A stretch of DNA of 64,000 nucleotides from assembly GCF_003573695.1 (NCBI RefSeq), contig NC_039362.1, forward strand, positions 14,280,063-14,344,062, in the 5' to 3' direction. Below the pieces are notes generated by a model. The model was not told the DNA's origin, did no database searches, and was given only the letters and a program-made list of their open reading frames with translations. Below, one piece after another: positions 20,881 to 32,707 of the stretch. This DNA is from Papaver somniferum (lineage: Eukaryota; Streptophyta; Magnoliopsida; Ranunculales; Papaveraceae). How positions within the stretch are numbered: the stretch's first letter is position 1; every line of letters starts with the position of its first letter. The position numbers were made by a program, and so were the translations under genes.

Positions 20881-23220
20881 TTTGAACAACTGTTGAAAGT
20901 AGACAATTATTCACAGCGAGATAATGCCTGTATGTGAGTTTTCACAATTGTAGAATAGACGTTTGTCCAATTTTTGAAAAATCAGTAAATGTTCATACAG
21001 TGAAAATTTATGTGAAATTAAATTTTTGATTTTCCGCAATTGCTAGAAGTAAGCAATTTTTGATAAAATACTGTTTGTATGGATTATGTGATCTGTTAGT
21101 GTATGCACAAAACCAATGAGTGTTCATTCGGTGGGAGTCGCTCACACGGTGAAAATAATGTGAATTTTTCATAGTTTTATGAAAATCACGTTATGGTTTT
21201 GAGTAACAAATTTTGTTCATCTTTGCAGGTTTGAAGGAGCGAACAAATTCTCGACATTGTAATTACTACAACTAGTGAAATTGTAAATAGGTAAGAGTTG
21301 GATGGTTACCATTTTTGTAGACTCTATTGTGAGCACCTTTATTCGATGATTCATTGTTTTGTTGAATCCTGCGCTTTGTATGAACGATGTGCCGAATTAG
21401 CCGCTTTGCAAGAATGACTGACTCCCATGATAATAATTCCAAAGATGGTGTTTCCAGAGATGACATCTCAAACGGATGCAACTTTAAGAAATGGTACTTC
21501 TGGGACCTCTGAGTGATGTTGAGAGATCCTTCATACTGAGTTGTACTTATGGTTATTTCATTAGATTTACCACAAGATGATCGAATTCTGAGATCCCGAA
21601 TCAATGTAGACTCTACGGAAATGGAAGAAAGTCTACGGGAGCGGAGAACCTAGCAGTAAGGACTACATGATGACGTGCAGTCCCCAGCCGTTTCTTTGGT
21701 GAGTTGTTAGCGCTCCTTGTGTCATGAATTTTCCCTGCCCGTGCAATTAGGATCACGAGACCAAGGTTTGTTATTTATTTTCAGACTTTTTCTCCATGAC
21801 GGTCTTCAACTTGTTCCCGGACAAACAATTCAGGAATCCAACACTGATGAAGAAGTTGATGTAAGTATCTCTTTCGTGCAGATGATCGTGGCATCTCATT
21901 GAATGAAATAATAATAATTGTTATCGACGTATCCAAGAGGAAATCAATTGTAGATAATCAGCATGTTGACGAAGCGTGCTCTTCTTTGGGACATGAGAAT
22001 ATGGAGAATTCCCGAACCGAATGGACATAGCGGCGTTGCCGATGGAGATTTCGGCGTTGCTAAGCCTTCAAATGATTTAGAGACTCCCCTAGTAAGTATA
22101 TCTCCTGTAATCTCTTTATAGAATTATGAACTTTCTGATTTGTGAATGAATGAATGAGAATCCATGTGAGTATACGAGTAATTTTGATGAAATACGTCAT
22201 CAGAAAATTTCAGACTTCAGCCTTTTAGTAAAAACACTGTATAATCTTCGTCCGGAGTTGGATTTTCGCGATCTCCATATGTATCTTCAAGCCCAAAAAA
22301 TTTCCAATCTTTAGAAAGAAGCTGTTTGAGTTTTGAGCATGTTTAGGGCCTGAAAAGGGCAAAACAGTAAACTTCCAAGAGACTTTCAGAACTTTCAGAT
22401 TGTATGTTGTCCAATGTTTTGGCCACATCTCTTTGCTCGTTTCTCCGATTGTTGTAGAGGACATCCATACAAAGAGAATGGTATATGAACCATCCCTAGA
22501 TTCTTCACCAATTGCTCCCAGTTCGTCGTCTTATACAGGGCATCGTAAAATTATCTTAGACGGACTTGTTCTAAAACACTCTTGTTGTGTCTTTAGACCA
22601 TTCGCTTGTGTCTTGAACAGTTGGTGAAGGATTTTAATGTCATTGATTCATTTGAGATCATGAACCCTTGATTCATACATGAGCATGGTGCTTGCAGCGC
22701 CATCTTGTTTCCGTCAGTCGTAGAAACATCACTTCCGAAATCCTGGTCACGGGACCATCACTGAGGTTGCTCTCAAGAGGGGGTGATGTAATGACTATAA
22801 TTGCATGTCCCGGTGGCAGCATTCCTTTTATGATGATTGATCAACACATGAGAGTCTGGTGTCACGAGTCTTAGACTGTGAGACTTATCGCCATGATCAG
22901 TGGACCGTCAGTCCCCAATATTTTCTTAAATCTCTCTTTTCGTTTTTCCTTCTTCTGGCAAGACCTAGATAGAGGACCCAGGTAGAAAAATTGATGTAAA
23001 GACTTAGGTGGTCAAAGTTGTAGGTACCTTGATGAAGGACTTAGCGGAATGGCCCGGTGGACACCGACCGACTGTGGAAGTTATGAATCCCGTCTAAGAA
23101 TAGCTGCTTGCATGTTGTATAGTCTGGAAACTGTAGGAACCTCATACTATGTCGGAATTCGATGCTTGACCCCAAGTTTTGAAGCTAAGAGACTGAGTTA
23201 TCACGTGAGAAAAGAATCAA

Positions 23221-23427
23221 TCAATTTGGAGTTGTAGAGGTCAGCCAATGAAGCGTGCACATTTGTAATTTGTAATCCCGTACAAAATTTTCATATTTCA
23301 TAGACCTTTCGGTAAATGCCATATCTTTCAGCTCGTATGTCTGATTGATGCACCCTTTTGGTATGTTGTAGAAGAGACATATACGAACATCTTTCGTTGA
23401 GGAAGTATTGTCCCATTCCTCACCCAT
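23221..23427 (-). CDS. Small sense ORF, second copy
   Basis: Counterpart of 875-1081, starting at the internal Met of MGEEWDNTSSTKDV. An earlier in-frame Met at 23454 is also possible. It ends at the same codon position as the other copy. Function is unknown, and it may be non-coding. Confidence 0.25.
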   Translation of the reverse strand: MGEEWDNTSSTKDVRICLFYNIPKGCINQTYELKDMAFTERSMKYENFVRDYKLQMCTLHWLTSTTPN

Positions 23428-23639
23428 TGGTATGTTTTTGTAAGCCCATGGCATGAAATGTGTTGTATCTCTTTTGTGGAGGCGATGAGAACATCTTGTA
23501 GAAGACTTTGGTTTATGGCCGTCTGTCGCGTAAGTTTTGGGAAAACGTTCATGCTATCTTGTTTTCAGGTCTAATCATATTGATATGAACCATTAGGGCT
23601 TGAATAAGTACGATCCATAGAGTAACGCTTCAGTGAAAT

Positions 23640-24420
23640 GGATAGTTGATGAAGTCGGATGTTGCGCCTGAGGCTGATGCTGAGATTACAATTAAATTTT
23701 CTCTAGAAATTCTTGCTGATGATGAGACCATGAATGGATTTCCTCCACATATCCTTGTTGATGCCGATACTATGGTTGGAGTTGCTACAGAGACCGAAGA
23801 TGATAGTCTTTGGTCTTCCATCCAGTGAGCCTTTACATGCACGAACTAATTGGTGAGTTGAGCATTCCTAAGATGAAGGTGTACTAGGATTTCAACCCAA
23901 ATTATCCTGAATATGACTTTACTGTGAAGTGGCTTCGTCAGAGAATATACGTTGTTGCGCGGTAGATGGAAGCAGCAGTCTTCATTCTGGATATGATTGG
24001 TGAAGAGAGAAAGTTCCCCAGTCGTGCGGGGGCTTGTGATGTAGAGAGGTTTCGTTTGATGACGTTTTATGTAATCACATCAGGTTTTAATGACTTGTTA
24101 TGTGGATAACATTTATTGAAATATATTGAATTGATATTTCCAATAAAATCAAGTCCCCAGTGCATCCCTCATTCACTTAGCAGAGTTGAAGGAGTTTGTA
24201 GCTTCCATTAATAAATGATGTTGCATCTGCTTCAGAAGTCTTACCATTGGATAGTGAAGACTTATCGATTGTAATTAAGCTTCACTTTGATCGTGTCGGT
24301 GTTGAACCAGTGTGTCACCATCGAGATATTGTGCTGAAGGTATAGGCGCTATTATCGAAGGTGTACTCTTTGATTGGGAGTACAATTCAAAGGCTTCTTA
24401 TATGCTTGAGCGTTGAAGCG
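23640..24420 (+). pseudogene. Decayed antisense ORFs of gypsy element
   Basis: On the + strand (antisense to this copy) an open piece at 23646-23828 has an acidic, Ala/Glu/Asp-rich leader. Just after its stop come LYMHELIGELSIP and, near 23915, FTVKWLRQRI, both recognisable against HELVGRFSIP and FNLKWLRQN in the intact ORF at 1512-2192. A separate VLFDWEYNSK piece lies near 24362-24391. Several stops and frameshifts separate the pieces. The expected counterpart of 1512-2192 itself should lie near 22500-22900 and is largely missing. Confidence 0.5.
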
Positions 24421-25547
24421 TCGAATGTCTTAGGATTGATCGTATTGTCCCGTGTATCTTCTTGATTCGGCATTCCGCTGCGATAGCGGGATTCAACACT
24501 TGTGCAGACATCATAGATTCTGATACTCATGGACATTCCTATAAGTCTATGGAGAAATGTCCAAAGTGTTCTTTTACATACTTCTTCATCTATCAATAGT
24601 GAATGTCTCGGTGAGATACTCGATTCGAAGCGATTTCAGATTCAACCACTTGGTGAAATACTAATGCGGTGAATCTACCATTTATAATGTATTGCAGAGT
24701 TGCTAGCAAAATTGATTCCCTGTGCTAGGATAGCATGTGAGGAAATAAATGACATAGACACGGAAGGAATGAGACTTGCCTGAGTGAGGAACCTCTTGAT
24801 GAATGTCTATGCATCTTTTGCAGGTTCTTGCTTCAACCTCGTCAAAGTTCGAAATTTCTCCAAGTGTTCTGATGATGGGATAACGAGTAGCTTCTTTTCG
24901 AGTGATGCCTGCGGCTATGAGGGTTTCCAGTGGAATAGTGTTGATAGAAGTGACATCATCGATCAACGTTCTCTCAAATTTATTTCCTTGGAGATTGACT
25001 GTGGTAAGTAGTCCCTAGTCGTATATCTCTTTGTCTGTGGGTAAAGGCTCAGGAAGTATTTCCGGAATGGATTTGCTGACACGATGTGATTCAGAGCCGT
25101 AAGCATGTCTTTCTTTTGAGCTCTTGAAAGATAAAGCAATTTGCATATTCGCTCGATCAATGACTGAACTGCTTCGTCGGAAGGTTTCTCGGAGAGATTA
25201 AAGTTCTATGATTCTCCATTTCTTCTTCGGTCGGCTCTCTCCTGGTGAATGGAAATTTAGTTGCATCATCTTGAATCTAGACTTCCAGTAACTCGATCAC
25301 TTCTTCGGTAAGAAGAGAGAAGTTTGAATCTGTCTGATCATTTCCTCGTTTGTTGATGCAGGGTTAAGGTTTGTGCATTTCAGGATTGGTTATCCTTTCT
25401 TTGCGCTTCCGAAGGATCCTGAGAGATTGGAGAAGTATGCTTCTGCTGTGGTGCTTCGGATTTCCTTTTGCTTCCTTCAGCAACAACGTTCATGGAAGGT
25501 TGGAGGTTGTATTGTCTGTTGAAGAGACGCTGAGTATCACGAGGTTC

Positions 25548-26621
25548 TCAGTCTAGGTCTTTCTTTTTCAGTAAAACATGCGCGGTAGTTGCTGATCGCT
25601 TGGCTGCTTCATGGAAATCTGAGAAAGTCTGGAACCGGAGGTTTTCCAGTAGGGTTTTGTAGACAGGGATCATCCTGTTGATGCACAAGTCCACCAGTTG
25701 TTGTTCGGTGACATTCAGATCATGGAAATCCAAGGCTTGAACCCTGAACCTCTTCACATATTCGTTCGGGTATTCAGTGTTCTTCTAAGTCATCCTTCCT
25801 AAGTCAGAAAGAGTAATCTGCTCCGAGAAGAAGAAGTATTTACTGTAGGAGGCATTGACCATTTCTCCCCAACTTGCGATGCTTCCTGGTGCAATGTTAT
25901 TGTACCATGTGTACGCTCGGCCCGTCAAAGATTTTGAAAATTATTTCAAACGGACGACATGGTTGTGCTCATGTTCTCCTAGAGCTTCTAGGAACCAAGA
26001 GACATGTTCTTGAGCGTTCCTAGTTCCGTTGTACAACGTGAATGTTGGATAAGTGTAGTATTTTGAGAGAGGGATCTTTTTTGTAGCAGCAAGGTACGGA
26101 GGTTGATGAAGGTGAACAGTTGGTGTAGTTCCTTTCCGACGGTCCTCCATGAAGCGTTCCAGATCTTCACGAGTGATGAAATCGGCGGGCTCCTTTGATG
26201 TCGGTTTCTCCGCAGCTTTGCATACTTCATCATCGTCGACTACATGGACTAGGACAACTTCTGGATCGACGGTTGAAGCTTCTTCTTGTCCTTTTCCCTT
26301 CTCCTGAGTTTTTTCTGACATCTTGTCAGTGAGAGTTTTGAGATAATTGCATAGCTCCTTCTGTGTTGCAGCCATGTCAGTTTGATTTTTGGCAAGAGTC
26401 TCTTGCGCATACATGAGATAAGCTATGGTAGGAGGATTCTCTCTGAATTTCTCGGGATGTCGGCCAAAGAGAGGATGATTTTCGATGTTGGTGTGAGGAG
26501 GAGTAGTATCAACAACACCGATGTTGGAAGCATGGGTGGTTTCTAGAGTACCACCGTTGTTGCTAATGCTAGCGTTGTTTGTGTTAGGATTTGTAACTGA
26601 ACCTGACCTAAGAACAACCAT
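25548..26621 (-). pseudogene. gag: Gag of Tat-type gypsy element, interrupted by stops
   Basis: Structural protein of the retrotransposon, starting MVVLRSGSVTNPNTNNAS just inside the 5' LTR. After an Asn-rich head come NHPLFGRHPEKF, a helical stretch and a charged KEKGKGQEE-type linker. The capsid-type domain follows: YPTFTLYNGTRNAQEHVSWF, then FSKSLTGRAYTWYNNIAPGS, then VKRFRVQALDFHDLNVTEQQ and LVDLCINRMIPVYKTLLENL. These lines match the plant retrotransposon gag family (PF03732 type). One frame runs through the whole length, but with two in-frame stops, near 25942 and 25787, and a final stop at 25548. No zinc knuckle is seen. The 226 residues before the first stop could still be made. Confidence 0.8.
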
Positions 26622-26677
26622 TTTGTGAAAGTTGAGATTGCAACCGAGAGATTAATTTCCCATTATGGTCTCCAATC

Positions 26678-29600
26678 TATAGATGGGGAAAAACGGTTCG
26701 CTGGTTTTTAAGGGAAGTGAAGAGACGAGCGTGTTGCCGAGAATCCTCAACCGAGCAAACTGCTTAACTTCACACAGATGCACTGCAAAGGTAGTGCTTA
26801 TATTTGAGAGATCAATCTGTAGGACTCCGGCCTAAACCAAGTCATTGGATGTTCCAGAGTCTATTCGATCGCAAAGAGGGAGATGGGTTGATCTGAAGGT
26901 GGGAAGCTGAGAATAGTGTGGGATCAGTGATGATCAAGGATTGTGGATATGTTGAAGGTTTCTGCAATTTTTGGTGAACTGATGAGTTCGAATAAGTTCT
27001 AATAGATTGATGAATTCTTGAGAGTAGTTACTCGAGAAATTCGACAATTGCTGATAGCTAGTGATCATTCGTTGTATTCAATCATGGATTCAGAGACTTA
27101 TTTATATTGTCAGAGTCGTGAACACCTTGATCCCTGTAAGTGTGACGGTTTCTTGAGTGAAAAAGTGGGAAAGTGGGAGATCGTGGTGAAACCAGTTCGA
27201 GATTGTGCGGAGACTTGGTTGATCATTTACCCACTACTTTGCTAACTCCTTCAACCGTTGACACGACTTACTCACATTTCTCGTTGTGGATGAATCCACG
27301 TGTTGTAGGCCGCCAGACCAAAACCCTAATTGATATCCCCCAATTTGACGTGATTGATGTCTCACGAATCGTGGAGTCTGCATGACAGACGTGTATTAAT
27401 TAGTCAGTTGTTGACTGATTAGACAGTGAGTCTAGGTTTTGTTGAATCGAGCATGAGTAATGAATGCTCAGCGATTCATGGATCGATCATGTAGTTCTAT
27501 GAAATGATGTCAATATTGTAGATTCAGTGATGAATTACTAACTAATTTTTGAGCGAGTGAGCAAGTATTGCTCAATTCGGCGAACTATTAAATATTGAGA
27601 ATTTGACGAGCAACTAAGCAATTACTGCTCAATTCGACAAATTAATGATTATTGAATTTGACGTGCAACTGAGCAAGTATTGCTCAATTCGACAAATTAG
27701 TGATTATTGATAATTTGACGTGCAAGTGAGCAAGTATTGCTCAATTCGAAAAATTACTGATGGATTACTGAATATTGATAGCTGGATCAATATTTGAGCA
27801 ACTGAGCAAGTATTTCCCAATTCGACGAATTATTTATTGGTGACGTGACCCAATAATAAAATATTGGTAGATTACAAAATATTATATGATTAATTCAAAT
27901 ATTGGTTGCTGAATCAACATAAATTCATTAGTGTTTGAATCTTTCTCAGAATGTTGATTCGTGGAACATTTAATCGAAACCCTAATTTCAGATCAATTAT
28001 CTGTTAATTGATGAATCGCTGAAAATAGGTCATGAGCGATAGAGGGACCGCCCACATGGGATGATGGGCATCCATGTGGTTCCCAGTTCTCGAGTGAGCA
28101 TGCATCAGGGTCCTCAGTTGGACCGGTTTCATCATTTATTGAAATATTGCTCGATTCGGCATTAGGTGATAAAACCCAATTATGAAAAGAGTGTGGGACC
28201 GACCAAGAGACCATGAGACCGGCTCTTGGTGGTCATGGGACCAGCTGTTGGTCGTTTGAGCAATCCCCAGGTTGGTTGGAGAGAATTTAGGCACAGTGTG
28301 AGCAATTGAGCTAATTAGGTCAGAATTATGAAAACGTGTGGGACCGGCTTTGTGCAAGCTCTAGGGATGACCCTGGTCGGTCAAGAAGGCATGCACGCGT
28401 TACCATGGTGTCCGTGTTTCCGTACTGAGAGTTTCAGTTTTTTCTGATGTGCGTTCGAGCAACATTGTGAATTTTCAGAAGAGTTTCATCTTGACTGAAT
28501 TTCTTTATTTTTGTTGGAATGAGCAAGTATGCTCAATTGATCAATATTTTTCAAATATTAAAATAAGAGTATTTTAACATTTAAAATTCCCTTGAGAGGC
28601 TAGCCGGTCGTGTGACCATGTTGGCTTTTGGTTTTTCACGATTCGAGCAAAATTTGAGAAATTACTACGAAATCATGATTTTTGCTCAAACCAAGGAGTT
28701 TCATGAATTGAGGAAAATAATAATTATAAAAGACTAGGGATTGCAAGGTGTGGGATCGGCCACGGCTAGAGCATGTCCGGCCGGTCATGTTGCCCGGTCC
28801 CACAACACTTTTCCCTAATTTTATATTATTATTTTTCATGAAACTGTGATATTATGGAGAGTCCATGAGTTTTTGTTGAAACGGAGTAGTTTCATGAAAT
28901 TGGGAAATAATAATTATAAAAGACCAAGGATTGTAAGGTGTGGGACCGGCCACGGCTTGGGCATGGCCGACCGACTAGGTTGCCCGGTCCCACACACCTC
29001 TCCTAATTTTATATTATTATCTTTCATGAATCCGTGAAGTTATAGAGAATTCATGAGTTTTGCACAAACAAGGAAAGTTGCTAAAATCAAGGAGTTTTCA
29101 TGAGTTCATGAAAATAACAAAATAGGGAAAAATAATGGAAGAGGCGTGGGACCAGCCACGACTAGGGCATGGCCGGCCGGTGGCCCGGCCCCTGGGCGCC
29201 TCCCATTATTTTATTATTATTTGTTGTTTTCTCCTGTTTTGCGTAGGATTCCTCATCTATCCATATTTTTGGATGCTCGTTTGTGAATTCGGGTGCTCAT
29301 TCGTGCATCATTGTCGAGTACACTTGCACCATTTTTGTGGGGCTTACTCAGCGATGATCCAGATGCCCGATTGTTGAGTATTTATTACTAATTTATGAAA
29401 TTCAGTGGAGAATGATTCATGAAACTGAGTAATAAAAGTGAGTAGTTGTTTATTATCAATCCATAGGATCAGCCGTGGATTCAACCATGAATCCGGAATA
29501 ATAGAGTCAAATATTACCATTTCATGGGATCGTGGATTCGACCATAGAATCAGAATAATTAAACATTACCATTTCATGAGATCAGCCGTGGATTCGATCA

Positions 29601-30298
29601 TGAAATCGGAGTAATAAAATTATCTATTATCATTCCATGATATTAGCCGTGAATTCGATGACGAAATTGGAATAATGAGATGATACAATTGTTTATTGCC
29701 ATTCCATGGGATCAGGCCGTGGATTCGACCATGGAATAAGAGCAATAATAGATCATTCTGGGAATTCAGTGGTAAATGACACGACAAAATTAATTTATTG
29801 CAGAAGAGATATTAGCCAGTTAAAGCGTCACATCCATTCTGAATGGTACATAATCAGGGATTCATGGGTGTTGTTTACGACCTGAAGGCGTTATTTCTCT
29901 CAATCTACGGAGAACCGCCTGAATCTATACACGGTCTCTCCACATAGTCAGGGAACAGTGAGTGTCACCGACGTCCTGAAGGCGTTAATGCTCTGAATCT
30001 ACGGAGAACCACCTAATCGTTCTTCTATGTGGAGGTGGGTCTCTCTCCTGCAGTCAGGGAACAGTGAGTGTCACCGACGTCCTGAAGGCGTTAAGCTCTC
30101 AATCTACGGAGAACCGCCCAATTATGTTATTCTGCATAGAGGTCATGACGAAATGTCAGGTGTCGAACACTCATCTAGTGGAGGCCTTTCGAGAACATGT
30201 TCATAATGGCTTCGTAAAATATGAATCGTCACATGCCTGAAGTCGACATGCAGTATCATGATTTTACGGTTTTGTCCTTTGTTGAAAATCCACCATCA
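26678..30298 (-). mobile_element. 5' LTR of the complete gypsy element (3.62 kb)
   Basis: Partner of 16464-20171. Its inner end reads CCCCATCTATA where the other LTR has CCCCATCTACA, a single change in the terminal dinucleotide region. Internal repeat blocks are at 27545-27830, 28740-29205, 29415-29750 and 29870-30115. The TATA-like box is at 27099-27106. Confidence 0.9.
27099..27106 (-). promoter_or_regulatory. TATA-like box of 5' LTR
   Basis: TATAAATA on the minus strand in the same context as the other two LTRs. It lies about 480 bp upstream of the gag ATG at 26621, so it is the likely promoter for gag transcription. Confidence 0.5.
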
Positions 30299-31398
30299 AC
30301 AGCCGTCATATATTAGTACATTTCATGAGGTTACAGAACTACAATTCACTTCTCTTGTGGAAGGTGAGAATATGAATTTTTTATGCTTTTGATGCTGACC
30401 AGAGGTACATAGTAAATAGCCAGAAAAGGAAACTGAGACAACAATTTTGAAACTACATCTCTATGGCCAACCAACACTTATCTACTTCCAGAGATGAAAT
30501 CTCGAATCCAGATCAAATTGTTACTTTAAACACAGTCTAGAAGTATGTTGACTCTAAGATGAAAAGGATGTTTAAGGAATACGAAGACATATTTAAATTG
30601 TTGATCAACATGCTCCGTTTAAGACATATTGACATAATCCGACTGATATTCAAAGGGGGTAGATGTCGCTTAGATGTGCAAAAAAATGGTTTTTTAATAA
30701 TGTTATTGACTAATTAGATTACTATCTATTTTTATAAAAATATATTACGATAACTAGTGTATTCATTTTACAAGGATTTCCTAATTGGTGAAGATCACTA
30801 TACATTATATGATAAGTTGAAAGAATAACCGTGTTTCAAAATGAAAATATTGATAGATTTTGAATATGATAGTAATTTTAATATCATTCTCGATTTTGGA
30901 AAAGGGGTATTATATCACTTTTTCATTTTAGCCTAAACATAAGTTATACTGAAACAGTGGTGGTAACACTTTAACGAAAACGGAGAAAGTATTTATTTTT
31001 TGAGCCGGTTAAACGGATATAGGTTGGCTATATTTAATTCTTGAAGCCTGAAGAAATAGAAAACTCGATTTAATAAGTTCAAATTTTGACGGGCTATATA
31101 TGGGTCGATGGAGAAGATGTAGATGAATGTTAAAGAAGGAGTCTCCAACTTATAGATGAAATAAGACAATTATCATTTTTGTTATGAAAGGTGGTGTTGT
31201 TATGCTCGTATTACTAAATATGTGAAACATGTTTTCCTCGTCACAATCTTAGATTCCTATTTGGATATAATGTTGTTAGAATCTGGTAGTTCAATTCTAA
31301 TTCATCAATTTTCACTTCTATCAGCCTTTTCGCTTATACCATAGCAGAAAACAACGTTATACCTAACAAGTGGTTAACAACGCTAGTACTTGGAGCAT
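30299..31398. other. AT-rich interval, no gene recognised
   Basis: Lies between the gypsy element and the gag fragment of the outer SIRE-like element. No ORF of note and no zinc or RT motif is present. At 30965-30992 AACGAAAACGGAGAAAGTAT resembles the terminal part of a Stowaway-type MITE, but no matching second end was found. It may be interior of the outer copia element or old flanking DNA. Confidence 0.3.
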
Positions 31399-32080
31399 CT
31401 ATTCCCTTATAGCTCCTCGTGTATCACGATGATTTTTACTTGATCCCAGCATAGTGGTTAATTTGCTTGAACTAGTATTGAACTTTTTCAAGTCATCTTC
31501 CAACATCTTGATTTTATCAAGAGCAGCAGCTAAATCAGCGTCAAGGCGTTTTTCTCGAGTGAGATAAGCGCTTTCTCTGTCGTCAAAACTTGTTTGCTGG
31601 AAGTTAACCATTGCTTCAGATTCTGCAAGTTTCTCTTCCAACAAAAAGTACTTTGATAAAGATTATCACATTCAAGTGACTTCATACGTAGGTTTTCCTC
31701 AGAATCCTTGAGGATCGATTCGGTAGAACGATTCGAAAATAAACACCTGCACAACATCTTCTCAATTTCTTGTTTTCTCGACAGAGAGGAGTCAGAAGAG
31801 GTGTGACATGAGAAGTTGTAATCTTCTTCATATTCCACGAATCCAAAAACTTAGCATACTCTGAGACTTCCTCATCAACATCTCTATCAATATCTGAACC
31901 ACCTTCATCAGAAAGTTCATCCAACTGTTCTTCTAGGAGAGTTTCCCAATCAACAGTTTTTACATCAAGAGAATGTTTGGATATTGACTTAGATGTGATA
32001 GTTCTCTCAGGTGAATCCAAGCTTTTAGAATCATCTGGTAATTTCTGAACTGGTACGTTATTTGAGATAGACTCGTCCAT
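31399..32080 (-). pseudogene. gag: Gag fragment of outer SIRE-like copia element
   Basis: Three frames read in order on the minus strand. MDESISNNVPVQKL to SEYAKFLDSW is acidic and Ser-rich, ending near 31845. After a frameshift comes MEYEEDYNFSCHTS to KSLECDNLYQS, ending near 31650. After another frameshift comes EEKLAESEAMVNFQQ, a long coiled coil, then KLTTMLGSSKNHRDTRG. The last segment matches the region seen after the coiled coil in copia SIRE gag proteins (KL-x-LLG-x-x-K...GLG type). The primer binding site and LTR end lie directly upstream, at 32128-32145. The capsid-type domain expected upstream is absent. Confidence 0.65.
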
Positions 32081-32127
32081 AATCAGATCGCTACAAACAC
32101 AGACTTATAAGGTCTTTAGCTTGTTTG

Positions 32128-32142
32128 CCTGCTCTGATACCA
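32128..32142 (-). other. Primer binding site of outer SIRE-like element
   Basis: TGGTATCAGAGCAGG on the minus strand, the standard match to the 3' end of plant initiator-Met tRNA. It lies two bases after the LTR end. Confidence 0.9.
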
Positions 32143-32144
32143 AT

Positions 32145-32707
32145 TGAAAAAGCGGGGGTCTAACAACACCACCCAATATTTCGCTTAGCAATCTGTATGG
32201 ACTAACTCCGAAATACTTTGCTAGAGAATCAACTAGACAGTTAAACTCAATCTAGATAAAAGTATCTCAAGGAGTTAATATCTCTCTCTTGATTTGATTT
32301 TTACTCAAGCTAAAAACAATAACGAGTCTTTATCAAATACAAGGAATAACTTGGACGGTACCAAAGACCAATGTCCAAGTGTGAATCAATGAAATCAAAA
32401 CCCACAAGGTCGGATTTCCAATTGATGATCACGGACGCACAACCTGTATTATTTCAATTATATAGAATATAACGCAGGAAAGAAATAACACATACACCAG
32501 AAGTTTTGTTAACGAGGAAACCGCAAATGCAGAAAAACCCCGGGACCTAGTCCAGATTGAATACACACTGTATTAAGCCGCTACAAACACTAGCCTACTC
32601 CAAGCTAACTTCGGACTGGACTATAGTTGAGCCCCAATCAGTCTCCCACTAATTCAAGGTACAGTTGTACTCCTACGCCTCTGATCCTAGCAGGATACTG
32701 CGCACTT
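32145..32707 (-). mobile_element. Outer SIRE-like 5' LTR, inner part
   Basis: The last 563 bp of an LTR, ending at the primer binding site. It stops at GCGCACTT, and the rest of the LTR continues at 50835 with CACTTGATTCCC. The CACTT at 32703-32707 is the left target duplication of the nested insertion. Confidence 0.9.

Larger units (their letters stand above)
16464..30298 (-). mobile_element. Complete non-autonomous gypsy element with two long LTRs
   Basis: A 13.8 kb element read on the minus strand: 5' LTR 26678-30298, interior 20172-26677, 3' LTR 16464-20171. The interior holds a gag of Tat/Ogre type near the 5' LTR and no recognisable protease, reverse transcriptase, RNase H or integrase. 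It would need proteins from a relative, like the gag-only elements described in plants. No primer binding site of a familiar kind was recognised after the 5' LTR. The outer flanking pentamers are GCTGT (left) and ACAGC (right), which are reverse complements and not a direct target duplication. It inserted into an older LTR of its own family. Confidence 0.85.

Noticed and set aside
30965..30992. Possible Stowaway MITE end (CTCCGTTTTCGTTAAAG type)
   Set aside because: Only one end is seen. No matching inverted end or TA duplication was found within 400 bp.
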